DNA of 64,000 nucleotides from Ascidia mentula (taxonomy: Eukaryota > Chordata > Ascidiacea > Phlebobranchia > Ascidiidae): NCBI GenBank assembly GCA_947561715.1, contig OX387203.1, positions 8,804,001-8,868,000 of the forward strand, read 5' to 3'. Every line of letters starts with the position of its first letter. The stretch's first letter is position 1. Under the pieces are notes generated by a model, which was not told where the DNA came from, did not search any database, and was given only the letters and a program-made list of their open reading frames with translations. Of the stretch, positions 38,286-51,500 are shown piece by piece. The translations under genes were made by a program, and so were the position numbers.

Positions 38286-41200
38286 ATGTTGAGAACTCTT
38301 TGCGTTTGTCTATGTTTGCTTGTAATTATTCACGGGACATCGGCATGGTAAGTACATACAAAATTTTATTGGTATTATTTGTACATTGTTTTTGTTCGTC
38401 TAGATGCAAATAAAAATCATCCAGGGGTTTTATAAGTTGAACTCTCCTAAAGCCGCTTATAATTAGTGCAAATAAACCGGATGATGAAAGTTTGATTGTT
38501 ACTAGCATATACATCAAACGTAATTAGCTGATTTTGTAGTTGTGCGGAGTGAGGTTATAGTAATGTTTCTGTACATCTAATTTTGCCATCAAATAGAAAT
38601 AAGAATTTCAGCAAAATGTTCATTTGCAGGTTGTTTTGGAGTAGACGAAGAAGACGAAGATGCGACTCCACTCCTTGTCAATGGAGCTGGGCAAGCTGCT
38701 CACGACCTTGCGGAGGTGGAACCCAATCTCCCCGAGTAACTAGAACACAAGGAAGTTGCGGTTCCTGCAATTTGCCGAGCTCGAGATCGTGCAACAACCA
38801 GTGTTGTCCAGGTAATGAAATAAAGAACCGGTTTCTCCTCGTTTGTTGTTGAGTAGAAAATAAAGTTAAGTTTGTTTTTGTTAAATAAAACTGGTCATTG
38901 CGTTTACCAAATCATGTTGTTGTGTTGGTACTTTCGCCAAAGTTATAACGAAACAGATATTAGCTGCATTCCTGGAATGCACTGTCACGACGTATCAGTT
39001 CACATCACAACAGTCTTGTCGCTGTCCAGACTATTCACATTGTGGTGACTTTGCAGTGGACATGGTTTCGTTAGGTACCAAACTATAGGTACAAACTCCC
39101 GGAGACGAACCACAGCAGAACACACTACGGCCAAACAACTGCTTGGGAGCCAATAGTGTTGTCGGCTTGATATTACGAACATCATTGGTTCGTTGCCTGT
39201 ACATAAAATACAGTAGCTTTCAGTGTAATAATTATAACACTGTGAGTGGCAGTTAGTATAACTGTTTGAGAACATTTGTACCTTTTGTGGTACCGTAATT
39301 CAAACTCCAAATATCGCATTACCACTGTTATTGTCATGATTGTTTCAGTGAACTGTTATTGGGCATCTTGGAGGAGTTGGGGAGGATGCTCTGCGAGCTG
39401 TGGAAGTGGGATCAGAACACGGACCCGAGGATACGGCCGAAGTGCTAGTTGCGGAGGCAGTCAGTGTCCTGGGAGATCAATTATGTCGGAGACTTGCAAC
39501 ACAAAATGCTGTCCGGTGAACTGCGCCTGGGGTCCTTGGGGATTGTACGGATCATGTTCCGCCAATTGTGGCGAAGGAACGCAGTCTAGATCTCGCTCTA
39601 CAACAAGATCCCATTCTTGCGGAGGTTCTTGCTCTGGGTCTTCAACTTCGTCTCGCTCGTGCAGCAAACCTTCACGTGAGTTAAAACCGTTTTAGCATCG
39701 AACAAAAAATTTCAAGCAATCAAATTAAACACAAGTTACACGTTACATTGCACGATATCCCCGGTGGCTAATATGATTAAAGATTAAAAAACTGGATCTA
39801 TTTAAAAGCCAAAGTCCCCTGACAGGCTGTCGATCGCACACCATATCGTTATAGTTATATATTAAATTCCACAAAGTGTTGACAGCTCAGATGTTTGAAT
39901 AAGTTAGAGAAACTGATGATGCCTTCTTAGGCGAAATATATCTTTCTCAAGAAAAATCCTTCTGAGCTGTCCACATATCGCTTTGTGGAATTTAATATAT
40001 AACTCCCCAGTGACTAAATTTTTTTTTGGTTTTAGTGAACTGCACTGTATCGGATTGGGAAAACTGGGGCGATTGTCCACAAACATGTGGTGTGACGATC
40101 AACAAAGTCAGGAACAGATCAGTGATCACTAATAACACGTGTGGAGGGGAGGAGTGTCCGACCCTGCAGGAAGTTGAGAGTTGTGAAGTAATTTGTTACA
40201 ATGGCGCCACTGAGACTGCTACGGGATGTTTATGTCAACCAGGGTGGAGCGGTCTTTGTTGTGATCAAGGTACATATTTTCTGTAGTAAAAACCGTATCT
40301 CCCTAGCTATTTCCCTCTGGTTATAACAACAGTGACATACATCGTCACTGTTTGGTTTTCCAGACGTTAACGAGTGCACCCAACAAGGAAGTAGTTCATG
40401 CCCCTTGAATTCAATCTGCGTCAACACAAAAGGAAGTTACCACTGTGATTGCCAGTCTGGCTACCAGAAAAACGACGATTTTGGATGTGAAAGTACGTCA
40501 GCAGGAAATTGCGGGATCGCAGCAGATAACAAGGACATGTCCAAACAAAATTAAAAAAAATTTTTCTTTCTGTCAACACTAAACTTTACATTATAATTTT
40601 CATTGCATATTTTCACATTTTTCGCCTATAATACTCATATAATATTGTTTGTTCCAGATATTAATGAATGCGATGATCAGAGTGTCACATGCCACCAAAA
40701 CGCACAGTGTATCGACACTGATGGAAGCTTCTACTGTTTGTGTGATGAAGGGTACACTGGAAACGGTACTCATTGCTCAGGTAAATGACCACGCACTTCA
40801 TCTCCTCTTAATGTAGACAAACATTGAAACACATAAAAATTTAATTCTACACATATTAGGCATTAGGTTACATGGGTAAAACGTTACAATTGCGCTACGT
40901 TGATTAATAACCGAAACTTACTTTTATAGAAATAAACGAGTGTGAAGCGGGCACTGATACTTGCCCAGACAACAGTGAATGCGTCAACATTGAAGGAAGT
41001 TATACTTGTCCTTGTCTTCCTGGCTTCGTGTCCCAAGGCGGACAATGCTCTGGTTTGAATTTATGAGAAACGTTTTTCACATTTGTCTTACGCGCCAATC
41101 AACAATAAAACTGTGTTGGCCATAGATAATTATGCTATGAAAACAAAAAACGTCTCAAATTTATTCACTCATATGTTCCACGTGTAAAAAAACCCCTTCT

Positions 41201-42109
41201 CAGCCATTCTCATTTTCAAACATGTAAATTGTGTTAAACCTATTGAAGTTTATGTAGCCTTTTGTTCTGAACATCGATCTACAGATATCAACGAATGTAC
41301 CGAAGAAACCGCTAATTGCCACGTCCGAGCAATATGTGAAAATAAGGTTGGGTCGTACGATTGTCGATGTGTTGAAGGTTTCGAAGGGGACGGCAGGACC
41401 TGTGTTGGTGAGAAATAAACAAACATGTTTATTTGTTTTTTTGTCGTACACATTGATGACAAGTCTTTCTATGACCCAAATTTGATACGTGGGTATAAAG
41501 AATTAAGAAGTTTCCAAATTAAAAGAAAACTTTAGTTTAAAAGCTTTTATTTCTAAATTTGATTTTGGCGAAGATGCGTGTCCAGATAACGCCGTGTGCG
41601 CTGATTTGCCTGAAGGATTTTGGTGTGAATGTAATTACGGAATCCTTCAGGCAAATCAGCGCACACGGCGTTATCTGTTGCTTGTGATGTTAAGTTAGTT
41701 AGCCCACCATATATGAGATTCAATGCTGCACCATTCCTAATGATTCTTGGCGAAAATTATGTGAAGATATCAACGAATGTGATGACGACCCGTGTACAGT
41801 AGACCACATGGAATGCACAAACACGGTTGGTAGTTACGTGTGTGCTTGTCCTGATCACATGGAATTGGAGAGTGGAAGCTGCATCGGTAAGAAACTGTTC
41901 GAAAGTTAGATTTTCTGTGAATGTTTGTTGGTATTGTGATTGCCAAAACTACGTCAACATACTTTGTACAGTGTTGAAATATGTGCTTGGTAAACTTCTC
42001 TGTAACGTAAACAACAGGACTTAACACGATTCAGCTGAAAACAAGCTCAGTTTTTCCTTGTGGGTAAACTCACGATTTATTTTTAGAACTTCCGCCTGAC
42101 TTACTTTAA
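38286..42109 (+). CDS. gene C: secreted TSR/EGF protein, 481 aa
   Basis: Ten exons join in phase: 38286-38347, 38630-38811, 39349-39675, 40036-40269, 40364-40492, 40658-40780, 40930-41052, 41285-41407, 41767-41886, 42087-42109. Residues 1-20 are a signal peptide; then W-L-F-W-S, six arginines and a TSR (about 32-81), two TSRs from exon 3 (82-190), a TSR plus Cys-rich module GCLCQPGWSGLCC (191-268) and five calcium-binding EGFs (269-474) with D/N-I/V-N-E-C starts. The last exon codes only ELPPDLL before TAA. That exon is the start of the membrane exon of E and F, so this product is soluble. Exon 3 ends KPS and not CCP, a change shared with gene D. Probably an extracellular matrix or recognition protein. 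Confidence 0.9.
41583..41677. repeat. 37-base perfect inverted repeat inside a gene C intron
   Basis: 41583-41619 is exactly the reverse complement of 41641-41677, with a 21-base loop between. The left arm lies in a degenerate EGF-like segment (ACPDNAVCADLPEGFWCEC) in the intron between the fourth and fifth EGF exons. The equivalent hairpin in gene D is at about 46466-46560 with a few mismatches. Confidence 0.92.
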
Positions 42110-43376
42110 AGAACGTGTGATGTGAAGTCTGGCCTTTAAATGACAACCCGGAAAGACCCTACTTTTTTATTATTATTGCATCTCATATGATTTATCATCT
42201 ATTAATACATCTTGAAAGAGTTTTAAAGTAGCGTGCCATTATCTATCTATCGATTTTACTTTATGAAAACCTATTAAGCCAATTGAAAAACTCGAACTCT
42301 ACGCAATTTTCTCGTATTTCACAGATCATATATCGCGATGACACAATTTTAATCATGGTTGATTGTGACTAAGTTAAACTCGTGAATCAAATTGTTGGAA
42401 ATGTAACAATATTGACGGAGAATCGTTTTCAGCTACTTTCGTTCTAACATTTGAAACGTCTGACACCAGTTTTTTCTGTAGAATTACGAACATTATTGTG
42501 AACATCATGATCAACAAAATTGAATCAAGTACTCACAATTTCAAAAAAATAAAAGTCGTAAATTTTTCATATCGTTTGTTGTGAAACCAATTTTATTGTT
42601 AAATGTTCTGTAATCATGGATCACAAGAAACGTTTTGATCAAAAGATGCATTCCTTAACTGATAAATAGAGCTAATAATACCCAGTACAAGGTTGATTGC
42701 CCAAGAATAATCAAAACATTTTGCGCTTTACTTTAAAACTACGAACTTTTTTCCGAAAAAACAGTTTTCACAGCAAAAAGCAGCAAAAATGCAGTTTGGT
42801 TTGCACCAAAAGTTTGCAATTCGGTGTCGACCTCAAACATGTTCTACGCAATGGCAACAAAATTAGTCAAGCAGATTTTATTCAATACGAAATCAAAGCC
42901 GCGTAAAATCAAGAAGAATGAAAATCACAAGATTAGAAACTTGGCCCGTAATATGTTCAGCTTCTCCATAAAAACTAAAGTCAAAAGATGGTAAGATGCT
43001 AAAACTCCTTTGCATATATACTTGTTTGCGATGGATAAATCATATTTCAACAAAAAGTTAAATATATCATGTGGCTTGTTGGGAAATCAAAAAAACATTT
43101 AGTGACTTGTTGCCATTTAACCATCTTTTGACTTTAGTCTGTTATTGACAGTTGGCAACGAGAGCATGCTGGCACCAAAACGCTGTCTTGTGAACTGAAA
43201 ATTGTAACTAAGTTAAATTTTAGTTCCTTCAAGAAATCATACATTTCTCTTAAAAAAGAAACGTGGTCGAAAGTGTGACTCACCATCTAGAAAGGCCTTA
43301 AATCAGCACATGAGCACTGAGCTGAACATTTGATGGGAAACATTGACAAATCGTGCGGAAAAATTAAGTATTAGTT
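42110..43376. repeat. gene C to D spacer with shared 3' flank and inverted 0.46-kb repeat
   Basis: The first part (to about 42480) is the flank shared with A, B and D. 42790-43250 is the inverted partner of 14521-15010. The part next to gene D does not match the upstream blocks of A, B and C, which fits the distinct 5' end of gene D. Confidence 0.65.
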
Positions 43377-46300
43377 ATGATGCATTTCAGAGTTGTTTGC
43401 GTGTGCATATGTTTACTGGCGATTATTCATGGCGGGTCGGCATGGTATGTTCTTTGCCTATTCGAATTCAACGTAAATAATAAACCAATTTTCTCGGCAA
43501 ATGGTTTTCAGATATTCGGTTGGAATGTTTAAATTAGTTAGGATGCAAAACCAAGCATTAATGCTAGTAGTCTCTTACAACCTTTTTGGTGAACATTTTC
43601 AATTACGCTAGAATGTAGATGTGTTTTAAGTGATTGTTATCATGTTTTTGTGCCGACAGAATATTTTTGTTGCCAGTAATTATTTTGTAAAAATTTGGCT
43701 AAATGGTGATTTGATTGACGTACTTTTGCAGGTGGCGTAGACGAAGACGAAGATGCGACTCCACGCCTTGCCAATGGACCTGGGGAGGCTGCTCAGTGCC
43801 ATGCGGTGGTGGAACCCAATCTCCCCGAGTAACTAAAAGACAAGGAAATTGTGGCGCATGCAATTTACCCAGCCCGAGGTCGTGCAACAACCAATGTTGT
43901 CGAGGTAATAAAATAAAGAGCCGGTCTCTCCTCGATTGTTGCTTAGTAAAGTTTGTTTTTTATTGATGAAACTGATTACTGCGTTTACCACACCATGTTG
44001 GTATGTTGGTACTTTCGCCAATAAGTTACAGCGATACAGATATTAGGTGCATTCCGTTGAACGCACTGTCACGACGAATCAGTTCACATCAGCGCAGTTG
44101 GTGACTGGCAACAGTCTTGTCGCTAACTGTCCAGACTATTTCACTTTGTGGTGACTTTGCAGGGGACATGGTTACTTTGTAGGTACCAAACAAGGTACGA
44201 ACTCCCGGAGACGAGCCACAGCAGAAAACACTACGGCCAAACAACTGCTTGGGAACCAATAGTGTTGTCGGCTTGGTATCACGAAAATCACAAGCTCGTT
44301 GCTCGTACATAAAATACAGTAGCTGTTAATAACTGTAATCTACACTGTGAGTGGCAGTTAGTATTACTGCTAGAGAACACATGTACCTTGTATGGTACCG
44401 TAATGTACTTGTTATTCAAACTCCAGATATCGCATTTCCACTGTTATTCTCATGTTTGTTTCAGTGAACTGTTATTGGGCATCATGGAGGAGTTGGGGAG
44501 GATGCACTGCGATCTGTGGAAGTGGAATCAGGACACGGACCCGAGGATACGGCCGTAGCGCTAGTTGCGGAGGAAGTCAGTGTTCTGGAAGCTCAACTAT
44601 GTCGGAGGCTTGCAACACAAAATGCTGTCCGGTGAACTGCGCTTGGGGTCCTTGGGGATTGTACGGATCATGTTCCGCCAATTGTGGCGAAGGAACGCAG
44701 TCTAGATCTCGCTCTACAACAAGATCACATTCTTGCGGAGGTTCTTGCTCCGGGTCGTCAACTTCGTCTCGTCCGTGCAGCAATCCTTCCCGTGAGTTAA
44801 AACCGTTTCATCATTGAACAAAAATTCCAAGCAATTAAACTTCAACACAAGTTACATGTAACATTGCACAATATCCCGGGTGGCTATTTTTTTGGTTTTA
44901 GTGAACTGCACTGTATCGGATTGGGAAAACTGGAGCACTTGTCCACAAACATGTGGTGTGACGAACAATAAAGTCAGGAACAGATCAGTGATCACTAATA
45001 ACACGTGTGGAGGGGAGGAGTGTCCGACCCTGCAGGAAGTCGAGAGTTGTGAAGTGATTTGTTACAATGGAGCCACTGCGACTGCTACGGGTTGTTTATG
45101 TCAACCAGGGTGGAGCGGTCTTTGTTGTGATCAAGGTACATATTTTCTGTAGTAAAAACCGTATCTCCCTAGCTATTTCCCTCTGGTTAACAACAGTGAC
45201 ATACAACGTCACTGTTTGGTTTTCCAGACGTTAACGAGTGCACCCAACAAGGAAGTAGTTCATGCCCCTTGAATTCAATCTGCGTCAACACAGAAGGAAG
45301 TTACCACTGTGATTGCCAGTCTGGCTACAAAAACGACGATTTTGGATGTGAAAGTACGTCATCAGGAAATTGCGGGAACACAGCAGATAACAAGGACATG
45401 TCTAAACGAAATTAAAAAAGCGCTTCTTTCTGTTAATACTAAACTGTTACATGATATTTTTTTTTGCAAATTTTCAATTTTTTCGCCTATAATACTCATT
45501 TAATATTGCTTGTTCCAGATATTAACGAATGCGATGACCAGAGTGCCACATGCCACCAAAACGCACAGTGTATCGATACTGATGGAAGCTTCTACTGTTT
45601 GTGTGATGAAGGGTACACTGGAAACGGTACTCATTGCTCAGGTAAAGGACCACGCACTTCATCTCCTCTTAATGTAGACAAACATTGAAACACATAAAAA
45701 TTTAATTCTACACATATTATGCATTAGGTTACATGGGTAAAACTTTACAATTGCGCTACGTTGATTAATAACCGAAACTAACTTTTATAGAAATAAACGA
45801 GTGTGAAGCGGGCAGTGATACTTGCCCAGACAACAGTGAATGCGTCAACATTGAAGGAAGCTATACTTGTCCTTGTCTTCCTGGCTTCGTGTCCCAAGGC
45901 GGACAATGCTCTGGTTCGAATTAATGAGAAACGTTTTTCATATTTGTCTTACGCGCCAATCAACAACAAAACTGTGTTGGCAATAGATAATTATGCTATG
46001 GAAACAAGAAACGTCTCAAATTTATTCACTCATATGTTCCACGTGTAAAAAAAACCTTCTCAGCCATTCTTATTTTCAAACATGTAAATTGTGTTAAACC
46101 TATTGAAGTTTATGTAGCCTTTTGTTCTGAACATCGATCTACAGATATCAACGAATGTACCGAAGAAACCGCTAATTGCCACGTCCGAGCAATATGTGAA
46201 AATAAAGTTGGGTCGTACGATTGTCGATGTGCTGAAGGTTTCGAAGGGGACGGCAGGACCTGTGTTGGTGAGAAATAAACGGACATGTTTATTTGTTTTT

Positions 46301-46999
46301 TTGTCATACACATTGATGACAAGTCTTTCTATGACCCAAATTTGATACGTGGGTATAAAGAATCAATAAGTTTCCAAATTAAAAGAAAACTTCAGTTTGA
46401 AAGCTTTTATGAAAATTTCTAAATTTTTGATAGGAATTGTGCTGAATTTGGCGAAAATGCGTGTCCAGATAACGCTGTGTGCGCTGATTTGCCTGAGGGA
46501 TGTAGGTTTGAATGTAAATCCGGAATCCTTCAGGCAAATCAGCGCACACGTCGTTGTCTGTTGCTTGTGGTGTTAGGTTAGTTGGCCTACTGCATATGAA
46601 ATTTAATGCTTCACGATTTGTAATGATTCATGGCGAAAATTATGTGAAGATATCAACGAATGCGATGACGATTCGTGTACAGTGGCCCACATGGAATGCA
46701 CAAACACGGTTGGTAGTTACGTGTGTGCTTGTCCTGATCACATGGAATTGGAAAATGGAGAATGCATCGGTAAGAAACTGTTCGAAAGTTCGATTTTCTG
46801 TGAATACTTGTTGGTGTTGTGATTGCCAAAACTACATCAACAGACCTTGTACAGTGTTGAAATATGTGCTTGGTAAACTTCTCTACAACATAAACAACAG
46901 AACTTAACATTGTTTCGGTTCGACTGAAAACAAGCTCAGTGATTCCTTGTTGGTAAACTCACGAATTTCTTTTCAGATCTTCCGCCTGACTTACTTTAG
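43377..46999 (+). CDS. gene D: secreted TSR/EGF protein, 479 aa
   Basis: Ten exons in phase: 43377-43444, 43732-43904, 44465-44791, 44902-45135, 45228-45353, 45519-45641, 45791-45913, 46145-46267, 46650-46769, 46977-46999. I start at the first of two adjacent ATGs (43377; the second is 43380). The order is the same as in gene C: signal peptide (MMHFRVVCVCICLLAIIHGG), W-W and six arginines, TSR, two TSRs, TSR plus Cys-rich module, five EGFs, and a final exon DLPPDLL ending in TAG. From exon 3 on it is almost identical to gene C; the signal-peptide exon and exon 2 are closer to gene G (CQWTWGGCS, CGACNLP). The first EGF lacks one codon relative to C. Secreted; role unknown. Confidence 0.9.
46466..46560. 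repeat. imperfect inverted repeat inside a gene D intron
   Basis: Counterpart of the 37-base hairpin in gene C, with several mismatches between the arms (for example CGCTGTGTG against CACACGTCG). The upstream side reads NCAEFGENACPDNAVC, a decayed EGF exon without a usable donor. Confidence 0.85.
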
Positions 47000-48550
47000 A
47001 GAACGTGTGATGTGAAGTCTGGCCTTTAAATGACAACCTGGAAAGACCCTACGTTTTTTTTATTATTGCATCTCATATGATTTATCATCCATAAATACAT
47101 CTTGAAAGAGTTTTAAAGTAGCGTGCCATTATCTATCTATCTATTTTAGTTTATGAAAACCTATTAAGCCAATTAAAAAACTCGAACGCTACGCAATTTT
47201 ATCTCTCGTATTTCACAGATCATATATCGCGATGACACAATTTTCATCATGGTTTATTGAGACTAAGTTAAACTCGAGAATCAAATTGTTGGAAATGTAA
47301 CTATATTGACGGAGAATCGTTTTCAGCTGCTTTTCGTTCTATTACTTCAAACGTCTGACAGCTTTTTTTCTGTAGAATTACGAACATTAATTTGAACAAC
47401 GTAATCAACAAATTAAAAAAGTACTCACGATTTTTAAAAAAAAGTCGTAAATTTGACGTTTTCATAGTTTTCATATAGTTTGTAGTGAAGCCTATTTTAT
47501 TGTTCAATTTTCGGTAAAATCATAGATCACAAGGCACGTTTTGATCGTAAAATACATTCCTCAGCTTATAAAAAGTGTTAGCAATACCCAGTACAACGTT
47601 GATTGCCCAAGAATGATCGAAATATTGTTCGCTGTATTTGAACAATGGCAACAGTTTATTGCGATTTTGGGTCAGGCGATTAACCGATCTTGCACACCGG
47701 GATTCGAACCCGAAGTGATCCTGGCCACGAACATCGCTTAGGATTCCTTACTGGTATATTGGTCGGTGGCTAAAGCGATGTTATTGCTTCGAACGTTAAT
47801 TTTGTACATATCCATAGAGCGATGGCTCCTTCATGCGGTCATTTTTTTGACAATATGTCGACTATTTTGCTCCAGAGCGTAAAACATGACTTGTTTGCTA
47901 GAATTTCTCCCACAAACTTGAGCGCTTGTGTTTCCACAATTTTAGGTGCTTGCTGTGACCACATTAGACAGAATGCTATGTGGTGTTAGGTGCCAACAAC
48001 TTTTTGCTTTCTTAATTTTTTGGCAATGGCAGGGGACGCTCGCGATTAGGCAGCCCTCTGGAGGTGGAATCACATCGTGTTGATATTTTCCAACTGATTA
48101 AGTTCTACAATTTCTGTGTAGAAATTCTGTTGCATCAAAATTTGGTTAAGTTAGGACAAGAAAGATCGATAAAAATACTATTCAACAAACGGCTAAACAT
48201 ACTATGAAATAAAAGCTGTAATAATATCTAAAATAGGATTGCAAAAAAATAAATAATACCAGAAATTTTGTGTAAAATTGTTCAGTGTCTTGGAATTTCC
48301 GGAATTTTAATTTTGCCAGAGCAATTTAATAAGCCGTTGTTTACAAAGATGCGTCATAAGTTTGGCTTCATTTGAATTTCACTTCCTTGCTCTTCAATCT
48401 CGCTTCCTTAATTGCTCTAAATGCTTGACTCATCCTTAAAACTCTTCAAATTAGCGCAAGCACGCTTGTGGTTCGTACATTCATTTGAGACCAAAGAGTG
48501 TTGAAACGTTTATTTTAGCAAAACTACAGAAATTGTAAGCATCGGTAGTT
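47000..48550 (+). repeat. gene D to E spacer, shared 3' flank
   Basis: 47000-47990 is the common 3' flank, including a tRNA-like patch at 47693-47720 (GGGATTCGAACCCG, a canonical T-arm sequence). 48240-48550 is a diverged version of the family upstream block ahead of gene E. No other gene is seen. Confidence 0.6.
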
Positions 48551-51500
48551 ATGCTGAAAACTCTTTTCGTTTGTTTATGTTTGCTGGCAATTATTCATGG
48601 CGCATCGGCATGGTAAGTATGTTTGTAGTTGTGCGGAGTGAGGTTTGTGATGTGTTTGTAAATCGAATTTTGCCGTCAAAAAGAAATACAAATTGCAGCA
48701 AAATGTTCGATTTACCCCAGAATTTGGACTTCTGCAGGTTGTTTTGGAGTGATTGTAACACCACGCCCTGTCAATGGAGGTGGGGAAGCTGCTCACGACC
48801 TTGTGGAGGTGGAAGAATGTATCCAACAATAACTCGGAGTAAGGGAGAGTGCGGTTCCTGCAACTTGCCTTACTCGAGATCGTGCAACAACCAATGTTGT
48901 CGAGGTAATCAAACAGAGAATAGGTGTCTCCTTATTTGCTGTTCAGTGGAAAATGAGGTTTAATTTGTTTTAAATTTATGAAACATATCAATGCGACTAC
49001 AAAAAAACGTGCTGTTGTGTTGGAACGTAATAGCGATACAGATATTAGCTACAAAGCGTTGTGCGCATTGCTTCGACCTACCAATACACATCAGTGCAGT
49101 TGGTGACTGACAACAGTCTTATCAGCTATAAAGAGAGGATCTCACTTTGCAGTTTCTTTGCACTGGATGTCGCTGCGTTAGGTCCCAAACGAGGTACGAG
49201 CGGCTAGAGACAAACTGTATTGGATAATACCATCGCCAAGCAACTGCTTGGGATCTAATAGTGTGGCCGGCTTGGTATCACGAACATTATTGGCTCATTC
49301 CGTGTACATAATATACAGAAGTTGGCAATATAACAATTATAATCTACACTCCGAGTGGAAGTTAGTAGTACTCATTATGAACAAATGTACTTTGAATTTA
49401 ACTGTAATGAAATTTTGTAATAAAAAATTCAATCTCTGTGTTTTAAGATATCGCGTTTCGACTATTATCATCATGATTGTTTCAGTGAACTGCTATTGGG
49501 CATCATGGAGGAGTTGGGGTGGATGCTCTGCTAGCTGTGGAAGTGGAATCAGGACACGGACCCGGGGATACGGCCGGAGTGCAAGTTGCGGAGGCAGTCG
49601 TTGTTACGGAGGCTCAACTTCGTCACAGACTTGTAACACAGGATACTGTCCGGTGAACTGCGCCTGGGGATCATGGGGGCGTTACGGTTCATGCTCCGCC
49701 AATTGTGGCGGAGGAACGCAGAAGAGATCAAGGGTTGTCGCCCTAAGTGCCAGGCACGGAGGTACATCTTGTTCTGGGTCGTCAATGTCATTGCAAACTT
49801 GTAACTCACAGCCTTGCCCTATCAATTGTCGTTGGAGTTTGTGGGGTGAATACGGGACATGTTCTGCCTCTTGCGGAGGGGGAAAACAGGTTAGATCAAG
49901 AAATATCTCTGTAAGTTCCAGGCATGGAGGTTTAGCTTGTTCGGGGCCATCAACGTCTTCAAGTAGATGCAACTCTCAGCCTTGCCCTATTGATTGTCGT
50001 TGGAGTTTGTGGGGTGAATACGGGACATGTTCTGTCTCTTGCGGAGGTGGAACACAGGTTAGATCAAGAAATATCTCTGTAAGTTCCAGGCATGGAGGTT
50101 TAGCTTGTTCGGGGCCATCAACGTCTTCAAGTAGATGCAACTCTCAGCTTTGCCCTATCAATTGTCGTTGGAGTTTGTGGGGTGAATACGGGACATGTTC
50201 TGTCTCTTGCGGAGGGGGAACACAGATTAGATCAAGAAATATCTCTGTAAGTTCCAGGCATGGAGGTTTAGCTTGTTCGGGGCCATCAACGTCTTCAAGT
50301 AGATGCAATTCTCAGCCTTGTCCTATTGATTGTCGTTGGAGTTTGTGGGGTGAATACGGGACATGTTCTGTCTCCTGCGGAGGGGGAACACAGATTAGAT
50401 CAAGAAATATCTCTGTAAGTTCCAGGCATGGAGGTTTAGCTTGTTCGGGGCCATCAACGTCTTCAAGTAGATGCAATTCTCAGCCTTGTCCTATTGATTG
50501 TCGTTGGAGTTTGTGGGGTGAATACGGGACATGTTCTGTCTCTTGCGGAGGTGGAACACAGGTTAGATCAAGAAATATCTCTGTAAGTTCCAGGCATGGA
50601 GGTTTAGCTTGTTCGGGGCCATCAACGTCTTCAAGTAGATGCAACTCTCAGCTTTGCCCTATCAATTGTCGTTGGAGTTTGTGGGGTGAATACGGGACAT
50701 GTTCTGTCTCTTGCGGAGGGGGGACACACGTTAGATCAAGAAATATCTCTGTAAGTTCCAGGCATGGAGGTTTAGCTTGTTCGGGGCCATCAACGTCTTC
50801 AAGTAGATGCAACTCTCAGCTTTGCCCTATCAATTGTCTTTGGAGTTTGTGGGGTGAATACGGGACATGTTCTGTCTCTTGCGGAGGGGGGACACACGTT
50901 AGATCAAGAAATATCTCTGTAAGTTCCAGGCATGGAGGTTTAGCTTGTTCGGGGCCATCAACGTCTTCAAGTAGATGCAACTCTCAGCTTTGCCCTATCA
51001 ATTGTCGTTGGAGTTTGTGGGGTGAATACGGGACATGTTCTGTCTCTTGCGGAGGGGGGACACACGTTAGATCAAGAAATATCTCTGTAAGTTCCAGGCA
51101 TGGAGGTTTAGCTTGTTCGGGGCCATCAACGTCTTCAAGTACTTGTAACTCTCAGCCTTGCCCTATAGATTGTCGTTGGAGTTCATGGGGTGAATACGGG
51201 ACATGTTCTATCTCTTGCGGAGGTGGAACACAGGTTAGATCAAGAAATATCTCTGTAAGTTCCAGGCATGGGGGTTTAGCTTGTTCGGGGCCATCAACGT
51301 CTTCAAGTACTTGTAACTCTCAGCCTTGCCCTATAGATTGTCGTTGGAGTTCATGGGGTGAATACGGGACATGTTCGGTCTCCTGCGGAGGGGGAACACA
51401 GATTAGATCAAGAAATATCTCTGTAAGTTCCAGACATGGAGGTTTAGCTTGTTCGGGGCCATCAACGTCTTCAAGTAGATGCAATTCTCAGCCTTGTCCT

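Noticed and set aside
39461..39667. Minus-strand frames inside genes C and D (39461-39667, 44577-44783)
   Set aside because: They are the complement of TSR exons and are conserved only because the sense exons are.
49248..49485. N-terminal extension of the long open frame that contains the TSR array
   Set aside because: It starts at a non-ATG codon inside the intron. The TTTCAG acceptor at 49485, the phase and the homologous signal-peptide exon at 48551 show that the array exon begins at 49486.
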